Assembly: GCA_903825255.1 (NCBI GenBank)
Contig: CAIJZZ010000003.1
Span: 1-39,528 of the forward strand
From: an uncultured bacterium
GTDB lineage: Bacteria; Patescibacteriota; Minisyncoccia; Phycocordibacterales; UBA9973
Direction: 5' to 3'
DNA length: 39,528 nucleotides
Under the pieces are notes generated by a model. The model was given only the letters and a program-made list of their open reading frames with translations. It did not search any database and was not told the origin of the DNA. A program made the position numbers and the translations under genes. The stretch's first letter is position 1; the number at the start of each line of letters is the position of its first letter. This document shows, piece after piece, positions 19,536 through 28,811 of the stretch.

Positions 19536-19916
19536 TTAATATTTAATTTGTGTAATTGTATTAGAAATAAGCTGAGCGATCGCCCAAGCGCCCAGGAGCA
19601 AGGCTGCTCCAATCACAGTGTATAATAATGCATCTTTCGCTTTTTTAAGTTCATCGGGTTTACCCTGAGCTTTCACAAAAAGAAAACCACAGTAAATAAT
19701 AGCAAGCGCAATAACTGGCAAACCAATTTTTATCACCCCAATTAATATAATTCTAATAAAATCAGTAATATTCTGTGGACCATCTTTGCCTAGTGGATTA
19801 ATGATTAATGTATTATCGTTAATTGGTTGTACTGTATCAGCAAAAGTAAAAATTGGTAAAATAATAAGCGATACTAAAAAAAATAATACATATAATTTTT
19901 TCTTTAAAAAATTCAT
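19536..19916 (-). CDS. T4SS-pilin-like membrane protein, divergent copy
   Basis: 126 residues. A signal peptide (KLYVLFFLVSLIILPIFTFAD) is followed by NPLGKDGPQNITDFIRIIL, a motif of VirB2/T4SS-pilin-type proteins, and helices IKIGLPVIALAIIYCGFLFV and LLYTVIGAALLLGAWAIAQLI joined by AQGKPDELKKAKDA. It is more distant from the three other short pilin-like proteins, which share WGV/SIWG signatures, and closer to the C-terminal domain of the 766-residue protein upstream. Confidence 0.8.
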   Translation of the reverse strand: MNFLKKKLYVLFFLVSLIILPIFTFADTVQPINDNTLIINPLGKDGPQNITDFIRIILIGVIKIGLPVIALAIIYCGFLFVKAQGKPDELKKAKDALLYTVIGAALLLGAWAIAQLISNTITQIKY

Positions 19917-19965
19917 TTTATTTTAACTTTCAATTAATAATTCGTAATTTAATAATTATAGCACT

Positions 19966-22266
19966 TTATAAGCCAAAAGCATTGCCTCCAGCAGCTGTAA
20001 AACCAGTAATCACCAATATTACATGCACGATAAGCCACGCCGCCGCACAGATGACTAAACCCCAAACTACAGCCAAAAATATTTTTTTGGCTTTTTCTCT
20101 TTTTGAGGTCTCACCGCCTGAGGATATAAGCAGAAAACCAGCATAAGCAAAAGCAATCGCAGCTATAGGTACTACTAAATTTTTAAAAGTAAAATTAATA
20201 AAATTATTAATTAATTGCAATAAATAATTAAAAGTACACATATTTTCCTTTTTTATTTGACCACTCACATCGATGTTTGGCTTACCATCGGTTGTTTTAT
20301 CAGCAGTATAACTTCTAGGATCATTCGCATCTTTGTCGTAAATCAAATATGTCCCTGCTGCATAACGCTCCGTTCCGCAAGGAACTAAATTAACCGACTT
20401 CGTATGTACTGATTCAGGTGGTGGAGTAGGTCCTTTAGAAGGAATTTTCACTGGTATAGGAGTTACTGCCACTTTTTTTGTATAGTCATTTGTTACTGGA
20501 TCATATTGTTTAACTGAAAAATTATAAGTAACATTTGAATCTAACTGAACAGGAGAAGTAAAAGTGCCATCACCATTAGTCGTAAATGGAACTTGCACAT
20601 AAACCACATTTCCACCGTCAATAATTTGATTTCCTGCTGTATCTCCAGTAGAGAAAATATATGGAGTATTAGGATCTAAATTAGAAACTGTAAAAATAAC
20701 TGGATCTGAATTTATATCAGTATATGAAATCTGTCCTTTATAATCTGGATTACTTGAGTCACCTAAATTAGTATCACAATTTAAAATATTACCGTAAAAA
20801 ATATTGTCAGGAGTGGCATTATAATAACCCACTGCTTGATAATAATAATTTGTATTCAGATTTAAAACTGGATTTGCTTCAAATGAACCACTTCTAGTAG
20901 TATTTTCGGTACGAGCATATTCAGTAGTTTTTTGTCCATCATGAGTAAAGTCTGCATCCTCAGCTTTATATAAAAAATAAGTAGTAAACGGTTTTTGTGA
21001 ATCATTTAAAAATGACCCTTTCAGGGAATAATCTACACCACTTAAAGAACAATCAGCTGTAGTAATAGTTAAAGACTGCTTAGAGACAGGAATATCATTA
21101 GCAATAAATGTTTTTACTGCACCCATAAGAGGCGCATCCATGCTAGGTAATTTTAAATATGCACAATAATAATAGGTAGTTCCAGGAATAAGATTTTGAA
21201 GGTAAGTTCCAAAATCTGTAGAACCAGCATAATATCTATATTGTTGAGTTCCTAATTTATCGCAAGCTAAATTTGAAGTTGAATATCTAAAATTTAAATA
21301 AGGAGCAATATCATCTCTCGTTAAAGTCTTACTGGTAAATTTACCCGCCAAAAGTGTCGCCGGAATAGTAGAAACATAAGTAGCAGAAATTGTGGTCACT
21401 GCCGTTTCAGACGGATTATATAAATCAGTGGTAAATGATTTTACTTCACCATATTTATTTAAAGATTGGTCTGTCGGATGTTTTAAATAAGCACAATAAT
21501 AATAAGGGGTATTTGATTTAAGATTATATATTTGTACCACATAATTCTTGGAATCAGAGGCCGCTTGAGCAGTAAGCCCTGCATTCTCACTTGTTTGATT
21601 GAGATTTTGACAAGTGCCATCTGAAGTTGAGTATTTAAAAATAAAAGAGTAAGGAGAAATATTTACTCCGGGATAATAAACCGACCCATAAAGATAAGCC
21701 TCAGAAACATCCTCTGTATTACTTGTCCATTCCACATTATTGCCTGTTACCACAGGGTTATTTGTCGTAAATGATTTTATCTCACCATATTTATTCAAGG
21801 TCGTATCATTATAATAAATACCTTCTTGATCATCAGTACGAACATCTTTTAAATAAGCACAATAGTAATATGTAGTACCAGAAAGAAGCCCAGTAATATT
21901 TGCTGAAAAAGGTTTTGAAAAATCACTCGATACTATTTTCGATCCTAATTCTTCTTTACTATTATTTAGTATAAGACAAGAAGTAGCTTGTTTGGTTGAA
22001 TATTTAAAAATAGGATAATATCCATCAAGGGCATTAATAGTAGCAGTTGAGGCTGTGGTTGAACCATTTAAAGTAACAGAAGCAAAGTTTATATTTGTAA
22101 CTGCTTCAGTAGTAACGCTAAAACTTTTATTAATAACAACATCTATTGTATTAACAACAATACCAAAAGCATTAGGTAAATATAGAATGAAAAAGGTAAT
22201 AATTATAATCAAAGCTGGTATTATTTTCTTGATATTCTTTTTAAACTTCTCAATAATAATTTTCAT
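19966..22266 (-). CDS. Large repeat surface protein with C-terminal T4SS-pilin domain
   Basis: 766 residues. An N-terminal membrane/signal segment (about 15-33) precedes at least three fibronectin-III-like repeats of about 100 residues. These are marked by YYYCAYLK, then KYGE[IV]KSFTT, plus a Cys in a CxxLN-type strand (candidate disulfides). Further beta-rich modules follow (YYYQAVGYYN, TPYIFSTGDT), then a Pro-rich linker. The last about 100 residues carry the pilin-type helix pair (LVVPIAAIAFAYAGFLLISSG, then VVWGLVICAAAWLIVHVILV). The architecture suggests a tip or shaft adhesin docked through a pilin domain and assembled with the four short pilins encoded downstream. No ATPase or core secretion genes are present in the window. 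Confidence 0.8.
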   Translation of the reverse strand: MKIIIEKFKKNIKKIIPALIIIITFFILYLPNAFGIVVNTIDVVINKSFSVTTEAVTNINFASVTLNGSTTASTATINALDGYYPIFKYSTKQATSCLILNNSKEELGSKIVSSDFSKPFSANITGLLSGTTYYYCAYLKDVRTDDQEGIYYNDTTLNKYGEIKSFTTNNPVVTGNNVEWTSNTEDVSEAYLYGSVYYPGVNISPYSFIFKYSTSDGTCQNLNQTSENAGLTAQAASDSKNYVVQIYNLKSNTPYYYCAYLKHPTDQSLNKYGEVKSFTTDLYNPSETAVTTISATYVSTIPATLLAGKFTSKTLTRDDIAPYLNFRYSTSNLACDKLGTQQYRYYAGSTDFGTYLQNLIPGTTYYYCAYLKLPSMDAPLMGAVKTFIANDIPVSKQSLTITTADCSLSGVDYSLKGSFLNDSQKPFTTYFLYKAEDADFTHDGQKTTEYARTENTTRSGSFEANPVLNLNTNYYYQAVGYYNATPDNIFYGNILNCDTNLGDSSNPDYKGQISYTDINSDPVIFTVSNLDPNTPYIFSTGDTAGNQIIDGGNVVYVQVPFTTNGDGTFTSPVQLDSNVTYNFSVKQYDPVTNDYTKKVAVTPIPVKIPSKGPTPPPESVHTKSVNLVPCGTERYAAGTYLIYDKDANDPRSYTADKTTDGKPNIDVSGQIKKENMCTFNYLLQLINNFINFTFKNLVVPIAAIAFAYAGFLLISSGGETSKREKAKKIFLAVVWGLVICAAAWLIVHVILVITGFTAAGGNAFGL

Positions 22267-22298
22267 ACGATTTTTTTGAATAAATTGATAATAATCAA

Positions 22299-23591
22299 TT
22301 ATTTATTTAATAATAAACTAAGCTTCCCATTAGCGTCATTAATAGCAAAATATGCTGTCACACTATTAGAAAGTACTTCATCAATCATATTTTTAAAAAT
22401 ACTATCAGTATCTGCCGGTGAAGGATCAAGCCAAGCTTTGGCAAAAAGAGCGGAATCATAGAAAACTGGAAGATTTGCATCAGTTGGTTTTTGAGCTAAT
22501 AAATCACGCCTAGCTGGAACAACTCCAATAGCTTTGGCAAACTGATTAGCGAAATCCCCACCTGCCATTAAAGTAGCGGCTTTTAAAGCGGTAGTAATAT
22601 TTTTTGAAAAAGAAGACACAGCAATACCCGTAACTCTACCTGTAGTCAATTTAAAATTACTATTTTTAAATTGAGGCATTGGTGCTACTGAAAAATTTTC
22701 ATTTGGATTTTTATTTGTTAATGACTGCAACTCACTAGCATAGCCAAAATAAAAAACTAAATCTTCTGATGAAAAGGCTTCAGTAGAATTTGGTAATCCT
22801 CTATTCCATGAATAGACTTTATTTGCTGGGTCAGAAAAACTAAGATAAAAAGACAAAGTAGAGGCTAAATCTTGTGTTTTGTCATTATTACCCAAGGTAG
22901 GTGAAAAAAAACCATTACTTTCAGTGACAATAGAACTGCCTATTTGCATAAATAAAGTAGAAAGAATATCTTTAGCATGCGTAATATTAGAAAATTGACC
23001 TAAGGCTACAGTGCTTATTGAAATATTCCCATTATTTCTTTTAGTCAAAATCGGGGCTAAATTACTTAAATCGTCCCAATATTGTGGAGGATAAACAACA
23101 GAATTAGTATCTAAAATACTGCGATTATAATACATCACTAATGGATCGACAGCCAACGGAAAAGCTAAAATTCCTTTAGAATTCAAAAAAACTTCTCCAG
23201 CACCAGCAAAAGTATTTTTAAAAGAAGCAGTAGAATAGCTAGTATATGGAATAGGGAAAATTTTATTTTTATAACTTAAAATTAAATTGTCAGGCAAAAA
23301 GAACATATCTGGTCCATTTCCAGTTGCTAATGCCTCAAGCAAGTCTTTATCAAAAGTCACTGGATCTTTTTCTACATATTTGACGATAAAAGTAGGATTA
23401 ATAGAATTAAAATCCTGTACTGCAACCTTAATCGATTCCGCTTTTACTGTTCCCCATAAAACAACTGTGCCTAGACTTCCTGCTTGGTCTTTATTACTGC
23501 CGAGAGGAATAATCCCAGCAAAAACTAAAACACCTAAAATGCCTAAAATGATAAATACACCAATAATTACAATTTGAAAATTTATTTTCAT
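22299..23591 (-). CDS. Extracellular solute-binding protein (family 1, sugar type), membrane-anchored
   Basis: 430 residues. The N-terminal helix (VIIGVFIILGILGVLVFAGIIP) lacks a lipobox Cys, so anchoring is by the helix. The body shows bacterial family 1 binding-protein features: VVLWGTVKAESIKVAVQDFNSINP, EALATGNGPDMFFLPDN, VDPLVMYYNRSIL, PQYWDDLSNLAP, and VTGIAVSSFSKN near the hinge. These proteins deliver sugars or other solutes to ABC importers, but no permease or ATPase lies nearby. It may serve a distant transporter or act as a surface binding protein. It overlaps the methyltransferase stop by 4 nt, so the two are translationally coupled. Confidence 0.88.
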   Translation of the reverse strand: MKINFQIVIIGVFIILGILGVLVFAGIIPLGSNKDQAGSLGTVVLWGTVKAESIKVAVQDFNSINPTFIVKYVEKDPVTFDKDLLEALATGNGPDMFFLPDNLILSYKNKIFPIPYTSYSTASFKNTFAGAGEVFLNSKGILAFPLAVDPLVMYYNRSILDTNSVVYPPQYWDDLSNLAPILTKRNNGNISISTVALGQFSNITHAKDILSTLFMQIGSSIVTESNGFFSPTLGNNDKTQDLASTLSFYLSFSDPANKVYSWNRGLPNSTEAFSSEDLVFYFGYASELQSLTNKNPNENFSVAPMPQFKNSNFKLTTGRVTGIAVSSFSKNITTALKAATLMAGGDFANQFAKAIGVVPARRDLLAQKPTDANLPVFYDSALFAKAWLDPSPADTDSIFKNMIDEVLSNSVTAYFAINDANGKLSLLLNK

Positions 23592-24127
23592 TTTTTTTCT
23601 ACAGGATTATTATTTAATATCATACCATAATGGTATTCTCCGACTTTAATTTCTCTATCATAAATAAATCCTTTGGCTTCAAAAAGTTCTCGAGCTTTCA
23701 CTTTATCAAAAATTTTTACCGAACCAGAGCCAACGGGAGGTAAACCATCAAGCCAATCAATCAAAAGGATTTTCCCAACCGGTTTCAAAATTCTTTTAAT
23801 TTCTTCAATAAATCTATCTTTATTCTCAATTTGAAAAAGAACGTCAGAAATAACTACTGCGTCTAATACTTCATCTTTAATATTAGTACCTCCTCTTTTT
23901 TCAATATTTCCCCAAAGAAATTCTATATTATTTAAATATGCATCTTTTGCTTTATTTTTAATTGTCGTTAAAAAATCTTTTTGTATTTCAATAGCATAGA
24001 CTTTCCCTTTTGGAACCATCTCAGCTAAGGGAATAGAATAATAGCCGGTCCCGGCTCCAAGATCCGCTACTATCATATCTTCTCTCAACCCAAATTGTTT
24101 TAAATTTTTAGTCGGATCCGCAAACAT
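23588..24127 (-). CDS. SAM-dependent methyltransferase (class I)
   Basis: 179 residues with a Rossmann-type SAM site: motif I VADLGAGTGYYSIPLAE, acidic loop VYAIEIQKDF, motif II-like LDAVVISDVLFQIENK and motif III KRILKPVGKILLIDWLD. The substrate is not predictable; this general type resembles UbiE/small-molecule methyltransferases. Full length for the family core. A strong promoter ends 6 nt before the ATG, so the mRNA is leaderless. Its stop overlaps the solute-binding protein start (ATGA). Confidence 0.88.
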   Translation of the reverse strand: MFADPTKNLKQFGLREDMIVADLGAGTGYYSIPLAEMVPKGKVYAIEIQKDFLTTIKNKAKDAYLNNIEFLWGNIEKRGGTNIKDEVLDAVVISDVLFQIENKDRFIEEIKRILKPVGKILLIDWLDGLPPVGSGSVKIFDKVKARELFEAKGFIYDREIKVGEYHYGMILNNNPVEKK

Positions 24128-24133
24128 AATTTA

Positions 24134-24161
24134 ATTATACCGCGTAGTGAAATTTTTACAA
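24134..24161 (-). promoter_or_regulatory. Promoter of the methyltransferase gene, leaderless geometry
   Basis: On the minus strand TTGTAA (24156-24161), a 16-nt spacer and TATAAT (24134-24139), 6 nt before the ATG. Confidence 0.75.
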
Positions 24162-24198
24162 AACTATACTATTGATAGTAGTATCTTTAAACAAAAAA

Positions 24199-26658
24199 CT
24201 ACGAACAAGTGAGCGAGGCAATATTGTCACCAGCACGAAGACGCATTATGGTCACTCCTTGAGTTTGTCGTCCTAAAGATGGAATATCTTTTAATACTGT
24301 TCTAATCACTTGTCCTTTTTTGGACATAGCAATCAATTCTTCTTCTTTTCCAGTCAATACTTTTGCTACGATTAATTTACCAGTTTTGGGGGTCACCTTT
24401 GCCGTTTTAATACCTGAACCACCTCTTTTTTGTACTTTATATTCCTTAAGGGCTGTTTTTTTACCAAGGCCATTAGCACTCATAGTCAAAAATGCTCCAT
24501 CTCTATAATCTTTTTTTACTACATCTACACTGATTACCTCATCACCTTTACTCAATTTTATTCCACGAACTCCACCAGCCGTACGGCCCATTTCTCGAAT
24601 ATCAGATTCTTTAAAACGAATTGACTGCCCACCTGAGGTTGCAATCATTACTTCATCCCCCTTATCAGTTAAAAGAGCTGAGATAAGACTGTCACCTTTA
24701 TCTAGCCGAATAGAAATGATGCCGCTACGACGAACATCTTTAAAACTCTCGCCAGACATTTTTTTCGCCGTACCATTTTTGGTAATGAGCATTAGGGATA
24801 CTGCAGAATTTTTTGCGCCTTTAGGCATCGTCAAAATTGAAGTCACTTTTTCATCTCCCGCTAAAGAAAGGAAATTCATTATGGATTTACCTTTTGTTGC
24901 TCTACGTCCTTCAGGTAAATCATACATTTTCATTTGATAAGCTTTACCTAAATTAGTGAAGAAAAGTAAATCACTGTGTGTAGAGCCAGAAACTAACATC
25001 GTCACAAAATCTTCTTCTTTAGTTTCTAGATCTACTACCCCAACTCCGCCACGTTTTTGTGAATGATATTCAGACGGGTCAGAACGTTTTACATAGCCCC
25101 CTGCTGTAAAGACGAGCATTGTTTCTTTATCAGGGATTAAATCTTCATCTGAAATCTCTTTAATGCCACCTTTAAAAATTTTGGTTCGGCGCTCATCCGC
25201 ATATTTCTCACGAATTTCTTTTAACTCATCTGAAATTACTTTTAACATCTTTTTAGGGCTAGCTAATAAATCCTTTATTTCTTTGATAAATTTTTGTTTT
25301 TCTTCCAACTCATTTTCGACTGCTTTTCTCTCGAGCCCTGCCAACTTTTGTAATTTCATTTCGAGAATTGCCGCTGCCTGTAAATCAGAGAACTTGAATT
25401 CTTTCATTAAATTAGTTTTTGCGATTTGAGCATCTTTCGATCCACGAATGACAGTGATCACTCGATCGATTTTATCTAATGCCTTTTTCAAACCAAGCAA
25501 AATATGTTCACGTTCTTCCGCTTTGCGTAAATCATAAAGTGAACGTCTTTTGACTACGTCTTTACGGTGTCCGATAAATTCAGAAAGAATTGATTTTAAA
25601 GAAAGTGTTTGTGGTACGCCATCGACTAAGGCAACAATATTGAAATTAAAATTGGATTCAAGTTGAGTATTTTTATAAATATAATTTAAAACTTTTTCTG
25701 GATGCGCTCCGTTTTTCAAATCAATTACTATTCGAATATCACGAGTCGATTCATCGCGTAATCCCTTGATACCGTCGATTTTCTTTTCTTGCACCAATTC
25801 AGCAATCGCAATAATTAAATTTGATTTATTTACTCGAAAAGGAATAGAGGTAATTATTATTTGAAACATTCCTCCTTTTTGTTCGATGATTTCTGCTTCA
25901 CCTCGGCACACGACTCCACCTCGGCCTGAGGAATAAGCATGTAACATATCTTTATAGCCATAGGCTACTCCTCCAGTCGGGAAGTCCGGTCCTTTCACAA
26001 ATTGCATCAAATCTTCAGTCGTGGCTTCATCATTTTCAATTAAATAATTTGTGGCATCTATCACCTCAGCTAGATTGTGCGGAGGAATATTGGTAGCCAT
26101 ACCGACAGCAATACCGAGTGTTCCATTCAAAAGGAGCCCTGGCACAGCCGTAGGAAAAACAACTGGTTCTTTTCGAGTCTGGTCGTAGTTCGGACGAAAA
26201 TCAACTGTTTCTTTTTCTAAATCTCGCAAAAGTTCATTGGAAATTTTAGACATTTTTGCTTCAGTGTAACGCATAGCCGCCGCATTATCGCCATCAATCG
26301 AGCCGAAGTTTCCTTGCCCTAGGACTAATGGATAACGGTAAGAAAACTCTTGGGCCATACCCACCATTGAATCATAAACTGCCGTATCACCATGTGGATG
26401 ATATTTTCCAAGCACATCTCCTACTACCAAAGCTGATTTTCGAAAACGAGAAGATGAGGTAAGCCCGAGCTCATTCATCGCATACAAAATTCTACGGTGC
26501 ACTGGCTTTAATCCATCTCTTACATCGGGTAATGCACGAGCAGTAATGACAGACATTGAATATGCCAAATAGGACTCTTTCATTTCGGTCACTATATCTA
26601 CTGGTAAAATATTTTTTGAAACAAAATTTTCTTCAGTTGGTTCTGTTTTTTTTGCCAT
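24199..26658 (-). CDS. gyrA: DNA gyrase subunit A
   Basis: The breakage-rejoining subunit of gyrase, which acts with GyrB (not in the window) to add negative supercoils. 819 residues: the N-terminal domain has [25 protein letters not shown], the quinolone-site helix [11 protein letters not shown] and the active-site Tyr in [10 protein letters not shown]. The C-terminal beta-pinwheel carries a GyrA-box-like motif ([12 protein letters not shown]) and a second QKRGGSGIK. The GyrA box separates it from ParC. The position equivalent to E. coli Ser83 is Thr and Asp87 is kept. It follows a small membrane protein gene by 8 nt. Confidence 0.95.
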   Translation of the reverse strand: MAKKTEPTEENFVSKNILPVDIVTEMKESYLAYSMSVITARALPDVRDGLKPVHRRILYAMNELGLTSSSRFRKSALVVGDVLGKYHPHGDTAVYDSMVGMAQEFSYRYPLVLGQGNFGSIDGDNAAAMRYTEAKMSKISNELLRDLEKETVDFRPNYDQTRKEPVVFPTAVPGLLLNGTLGIAVGMATNIPPHNLAEVIDATNYLIENDEATTEDLMQFVKGPDFPTGGVAYGYKDMLHAYSSGRGGVVCRGEAEIIEQKGGMFQIIITSIPFRVNKSNLIIAIAELVQEKKIDGIKGLRDESTRDIRIVIDLKNGAHPEKVLNYIYKNTQLESNFNFNIVALVDGVPQTLSLKSILSEFIGHRKDVVKRRSLYDLRKAEEREHILLGLKKALDKIDRVITVIRGSKDAQIAKTNLMKEFKFSDLQAAAILEMKLQKLAGLERKAVENELEEKQKFIKEIKDLLASPKKMLKVISDELKEIREKYADERRTKIFKGGIKEISDEDLIPDKETMLVFTAGGYVKRSDPSEYHSQKRGGVGVVDLETKEEDFVTMLVSGSTHSDLLFFTNLGKAYQMKMYDLPEGRRATKGKSIMNFLSLAGDEKVTSILTMPKGAKNSAVSLMLITKNGTAKKMSGESFKDVRRSGIISIRLDKGDSLISALLTDKGDEVMIATSGGQSIRFKESDIREMGRTAGGVRGIKLSKGDEVISVDVVKKDYRDGAFLTMSANGLGKKTALKEYKVQKRGGSGIKTAKVTPKTGKLIVAKVLTGKEEELIAMSKKGQVIRTVLKDIPSLGRQTQGVTIMRLRAGDNIASLTCS

Positions 26659-26666
26659 ATTATATA

Positions 26667-26909
26667 TTATTGATTAGAATTTTTATCTGAGACACTATTG
26701 TAACCACCGACAATATTATCTTTTAAAACTGTAAAGGGTTTTAAATCTTGCTGCATTTTTATTTTCGCGTCCTTATTGGAAAAACTTATACTTAAAGAAA
26801 AAACCCATAAAGCTAACATTATGATAACTACTATAATCATTAAAAGATTTAAAATATGTCTTCTTTCTGCTTCTGGTCTTTTTCTTAATTTATGAATTAT
26901 TTTTTTCAT
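26667..26909 (-). CDS. Small single-pass membrane protein, unknown
   Basis: 80 residues. A basic N-terminus ([18 protein letters not shown]) leads to one membrane helix (about 19-42, [20 protein letters not shown]) and a polar tail. The charge pattern puts the N-terminus in the cytoplasm and the tail outside. It lies 28 nt after the MBL-fold gene and 8 nt before gyrA, so it is probably part of a three-gene unit. No family recognised. Confidence 0.65.
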   Translation of the reverse strand: MKKIIHKLRKRPEAERRHILNLLMIIVVIIMLALWVFSLSISFSNKDAKIKMQQDLKPFTVLKDNIVGGYNSVSDKNSNQ

Positions 26910-26937
26910 TTTTTTATTTGTCTACTTTTACAAAAAA

Positions 26938-27564
26938 TTAAATTGGTTTTAAAACGACCACTTCTCCTTCCTTACCTTCTAATTCCTTACGTTTTAAAGT
27001 TAATTTATCGACTACTTCGGCTTTTTCTTCTCCTATTTCTTTCAAAAAAGCTTTTAAGGAAGTATTGTCATAATCCATCGGAATTATCATTTTCGGTTCA
27101 AGAGAGGAAGCGATTTTGGCTGATTGTTTAGCATCGAGCAAGCCTTTGTCGCCAACGGGAATAAAAAGAATATCTACGTCTTCTATGGCCTCACGGGCTT
27201 CTTTAGAAAATTCTGTATTGGACAAGGCTCCTAAGAAAACAATATTGATACTGTCCACGGTCAAAATATAAATTGTATTAATATATTTTTTACCAGCAAT
27301 TTCTGCATTGGACATTACTCCTTTTATAAAAATTTCTTTTACTTCATAATCCCCTGGACCAGATATCACAAAAGGTACTCTATCTCCGTGAGAGAGTTGA
27401 TCTACTCCATTGTAATCAGGATGATTGGTAGTAATGAGTGCAATATCCGCTCCAAAGTGAGCTGAAATACCAGTTTTAGAATTTTTACTGACTGGATTAA
27501 AAGCCAAAACCATCTCCCCTTGCCCAATCTTGAAAAACTGTTTGCCGAAATATGTGATTATCAT
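26938..27564 (-). CDS. Metallo-beta-lactamase-fold protein with degenerate metal site
   Basis: 208 residues. The strand-loop pattern MIITYFGKQFFKIGQGEMVLAFNP, DIALITTNHPDYNGVD, HGDRVPFVISGPGDYEV, NIVFLGALSN, VDILFIPVGDKGLLDAKQSAKI and EPKMIIPMDYDN follows the UPF0173/lactonase-like branch of the MBL superfamily. The hallmark HxHxDH is replaced by NHPDY, and other His ligands (GDYE for GDH, MDYDN for MHYD) are also changed, so zinc hydrolase activity is doubtful. It may be a structural or binding relative. The perfect TATAAT lies 7 nt before the ATG. Confidence 0.8.
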   Translation of the reverse strand: MIITYFGKQFFKIGQGEMVLAFNPVSKNSKTGISAHFGADIALITTNHPDYNGVDQLSHGDRVPFVISGPGDYEVKEIFIKGVMSNAEIAGKKYINTIYILTVDSINIVFLGALSNTEFSKEAREAIEDVDILFIPVGDKGLLDAKQSAKIASSLEPKMIIPMDYDNTSLKAFLKEIGEEKAEVVDKLTLKRKELEGKEGEVVVLKPI

Positions 27565-27571
27565 TGTTTAT

Positions 27572-27577
27572 ATTATA
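27572..27577 (-). promoter_or_regulatory. -10 box of the MBL-fold gene, leaderless geometry
   Basis: TATAAT on the minus strand ends 7 nt before the ATG at 27564. No distinct -35 was recognised at the usual distance. Confidence 0.6.
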
Positions 27578-27630
27578 GCAAATTTAAGAGAAAAAGAAAA
27601 CAAAAAAAGTTAGTTATTCACAGTAATTTC

Positions 27631-27844
27631 TTTAAATTTATGTAAAAAAATGCTATATTTAATCTAAATTATTTTCATAGTTATTAACTAATACTTTATT
27701 TTATGAAAAAAACAACATTGTTCATGTTTAAAGCTGCTGGTCAAAAAGTAAGATTGCTAAGTTTTCCAAAAGATGAAGGTTAAAAGTAAGTGAAGTCTTT
27801 TGAAAAATATTTTGAAAAAGGGTTCCCATTGGAGCCCTTTTTTT
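27631..27844 (+). other. Small stand-alone transcription unit
   Basis: TTTAAA (27631-27636), a 17-nt spacer and TATATT (27654-27659), then a 26-codon ORF (27703-27783), then the terminator AAAAAGGGTTCC-catt-GGAGCCCTTTTTT (27815-27844). The predicted RNA is about 175 nt. It could act as a small mRNA, a small RNA or both. Confidence 0.5.
27703..27783 (+). CDS. 26-residue basic peptide ORF
   Basis: MKKTTLFMFKAAGQKVRLLS followed by FPKDEG and a stop. Too short for the ORF track and not recognised. It is supported only by its position between a plausible promoter and a good terminator. It has a basic, partly hydrophobic N-terminus. No Shine-Dalgarno site. Confidence 0.4.
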   Translation: MKKTTLFMFKAAGQKVRLLSFPKDEG

Positions 27845-27846
27845 AT

Positions 27847-27874
27847 TTGACTTTTGGGGTAAATAAGGTAATAT
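27847..27874 (+). promoter_or_regulatory. Promoter of the 27880 gene
   Basis: TTGACT (27847-27852), a 16-nt spacer and TAATAT (27869-27874), ending 5 nt before the ATG at 27880. The -35 lies in the tail of the preceding terminator. Confidence 0.65.
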
Positions 27875-27879
27875 TTTAA

Positions 27880-28623
27880 ATGAAAGAACAAAACCGTACT
27901 TTCCTATTTTTTTACCAAATCGGTTTAAAATCACAAATTATTTTAAAACTTAATATACTTAAAATTATGGAAAAGACTAAAAAATTTTCAGCAACAGAAT
28001 TTCTTTTAGATTTTGAATTTGAAAGAAAAAAAGAATTTAATTTAATCATTTCATCTGTTTTTACCATATTAGCAATATTTAATATGGTATACTCTTTCCT
28101 CGCATTTGGATTGGGTTTAATGTTCCTATTTGCTTTCATACTTTTAATTTTTGCAATTTATCTTGATTTTATTTTTTCGTTTCCTACTGACTTTGAAAAC
28201 CCAGAAAGTTTAAAAAACTATTATGGGCTAAATGTAAAAAAGACTGTAAAAAAAATAAATGAATTAATTACAAACTTAAACGAACAAATAAAAGAAAGGT
28301 TAGAAAAATTTAGAGAAAATAACCCTGTATATAAGGAATACAGCGAACTTTTTAAAAAAAAGAACATAGATTTCTCAGATTTTTTTAAGAACATCAATCT
28401 GGAAACATTCAATGTTTTAAAAGATTGTGAAGGTCATAATGCAGAAATACTTAAACTTCAAATCGAAGTTGATAACTATGAAGATCAAAGATGGATTTTA
28501 AAACATCTTAAAGAACAAAATTTTTGGCAATATTTAAAAAGAAGATTAATAAATTTTCCAAAAAATGTAATAAAAAAAATACATCAATTGAAAGAATTTC
28601 TAACTGTACAATTAATTGGTTAA
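27880..28623 (+). CDS. Membrane protein with coiled-coil tail, unknown
   Basis: 247 residues from the ATG at 27880, or 218 from the ATG at 27967 (MEKTKKFSATEF). The first start fits the promoter as a leaderless message; the second gives a more protein-like N-terminus, so the start is open. It has two close hydrophobic segments (FTILAIFNMVYSFLAFGLGLMF and FAFILLIFAIYLDFIFSF), then a Lys/Glu/Asn-rich helical region (KKINELITNLNEQIKERLEK..) likely to be a cytoplasmic coiled coil. No known family. A strong terminator follows. Confidence 0.6.
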   Translation: MKEQNRTFLFFYQIGLKSQIILKLNILKIMEKTKKFSATEFLLDFEFERKKEFNLIISSVFTILAIFNMVYSFLAFGLGLMFLFAFILLIFAIYLDFIFSFPTDFENPESLKNYYGLNVKKTVKKINELITNLNEQIKERLEKFRENNPVYKEYSELFKKKNIDFSDFFKNINLETFNVLKDCEGHNAEILKLQIEVDNYEDQRWILKHLKEQNFWQYLKRRLINFPKNVIKKIHQLKEFLTVQLIG

Positions 28624-28636
28624 AAATACCATAAAC

Positions 28637-28675
28637 AAAAGACAATAAAAAAGACAAAATTTTTTATTGTCTTTT
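28637..28675 (+). terminator. Terminator after the 27880 gene
   Basis: AAAAGACAATAAAAA and TTTTTATTGTCTTTT form a 15-bp stem followed by a T-run. Confidence 0.85.
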
Positions 28676-28686
28676 TTATTTTTTAC

Positions 28687-28811
28687 TTGCTTTTATTGTG
28701 TTTTATAGTAAGATGTTTATATATTATTAAAAGCCAGGATTTAGGGTAACCTTTCGATATTCGGTCGAAAAACCTAAGCCTTATATCCGCTTTACGCGGA
28801 TTTTATTTTTT
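28687..28811 (+). promoter_or_regulatory. rpsA promoter and structured leader
   Basis: TTGCTT (28687-28692), a 16-nt spacer and TAAGAT (28709-28714). The roughly 90-nt leader can pair AGGATTTAGG with CCTAAGCCTT around an inner TTTCGA/TCGAAA. It ends with ATCCGC-TTTAC-GCGGAT and TTTATTTTTT (28785-28811), an intrinsic-terminator-like hairpin directly before the ATG. The two folds suggest attenuation or translational autocontrol of S1. No known riboswitch recognised. Confidence 0.55.

Noticed and set aside
27612-27622. DnaA-like box TTATTCACA near 27615 as an origin
   Set aside because: A single imperfect copy with no neighbours; much weaker than the 39453 site.
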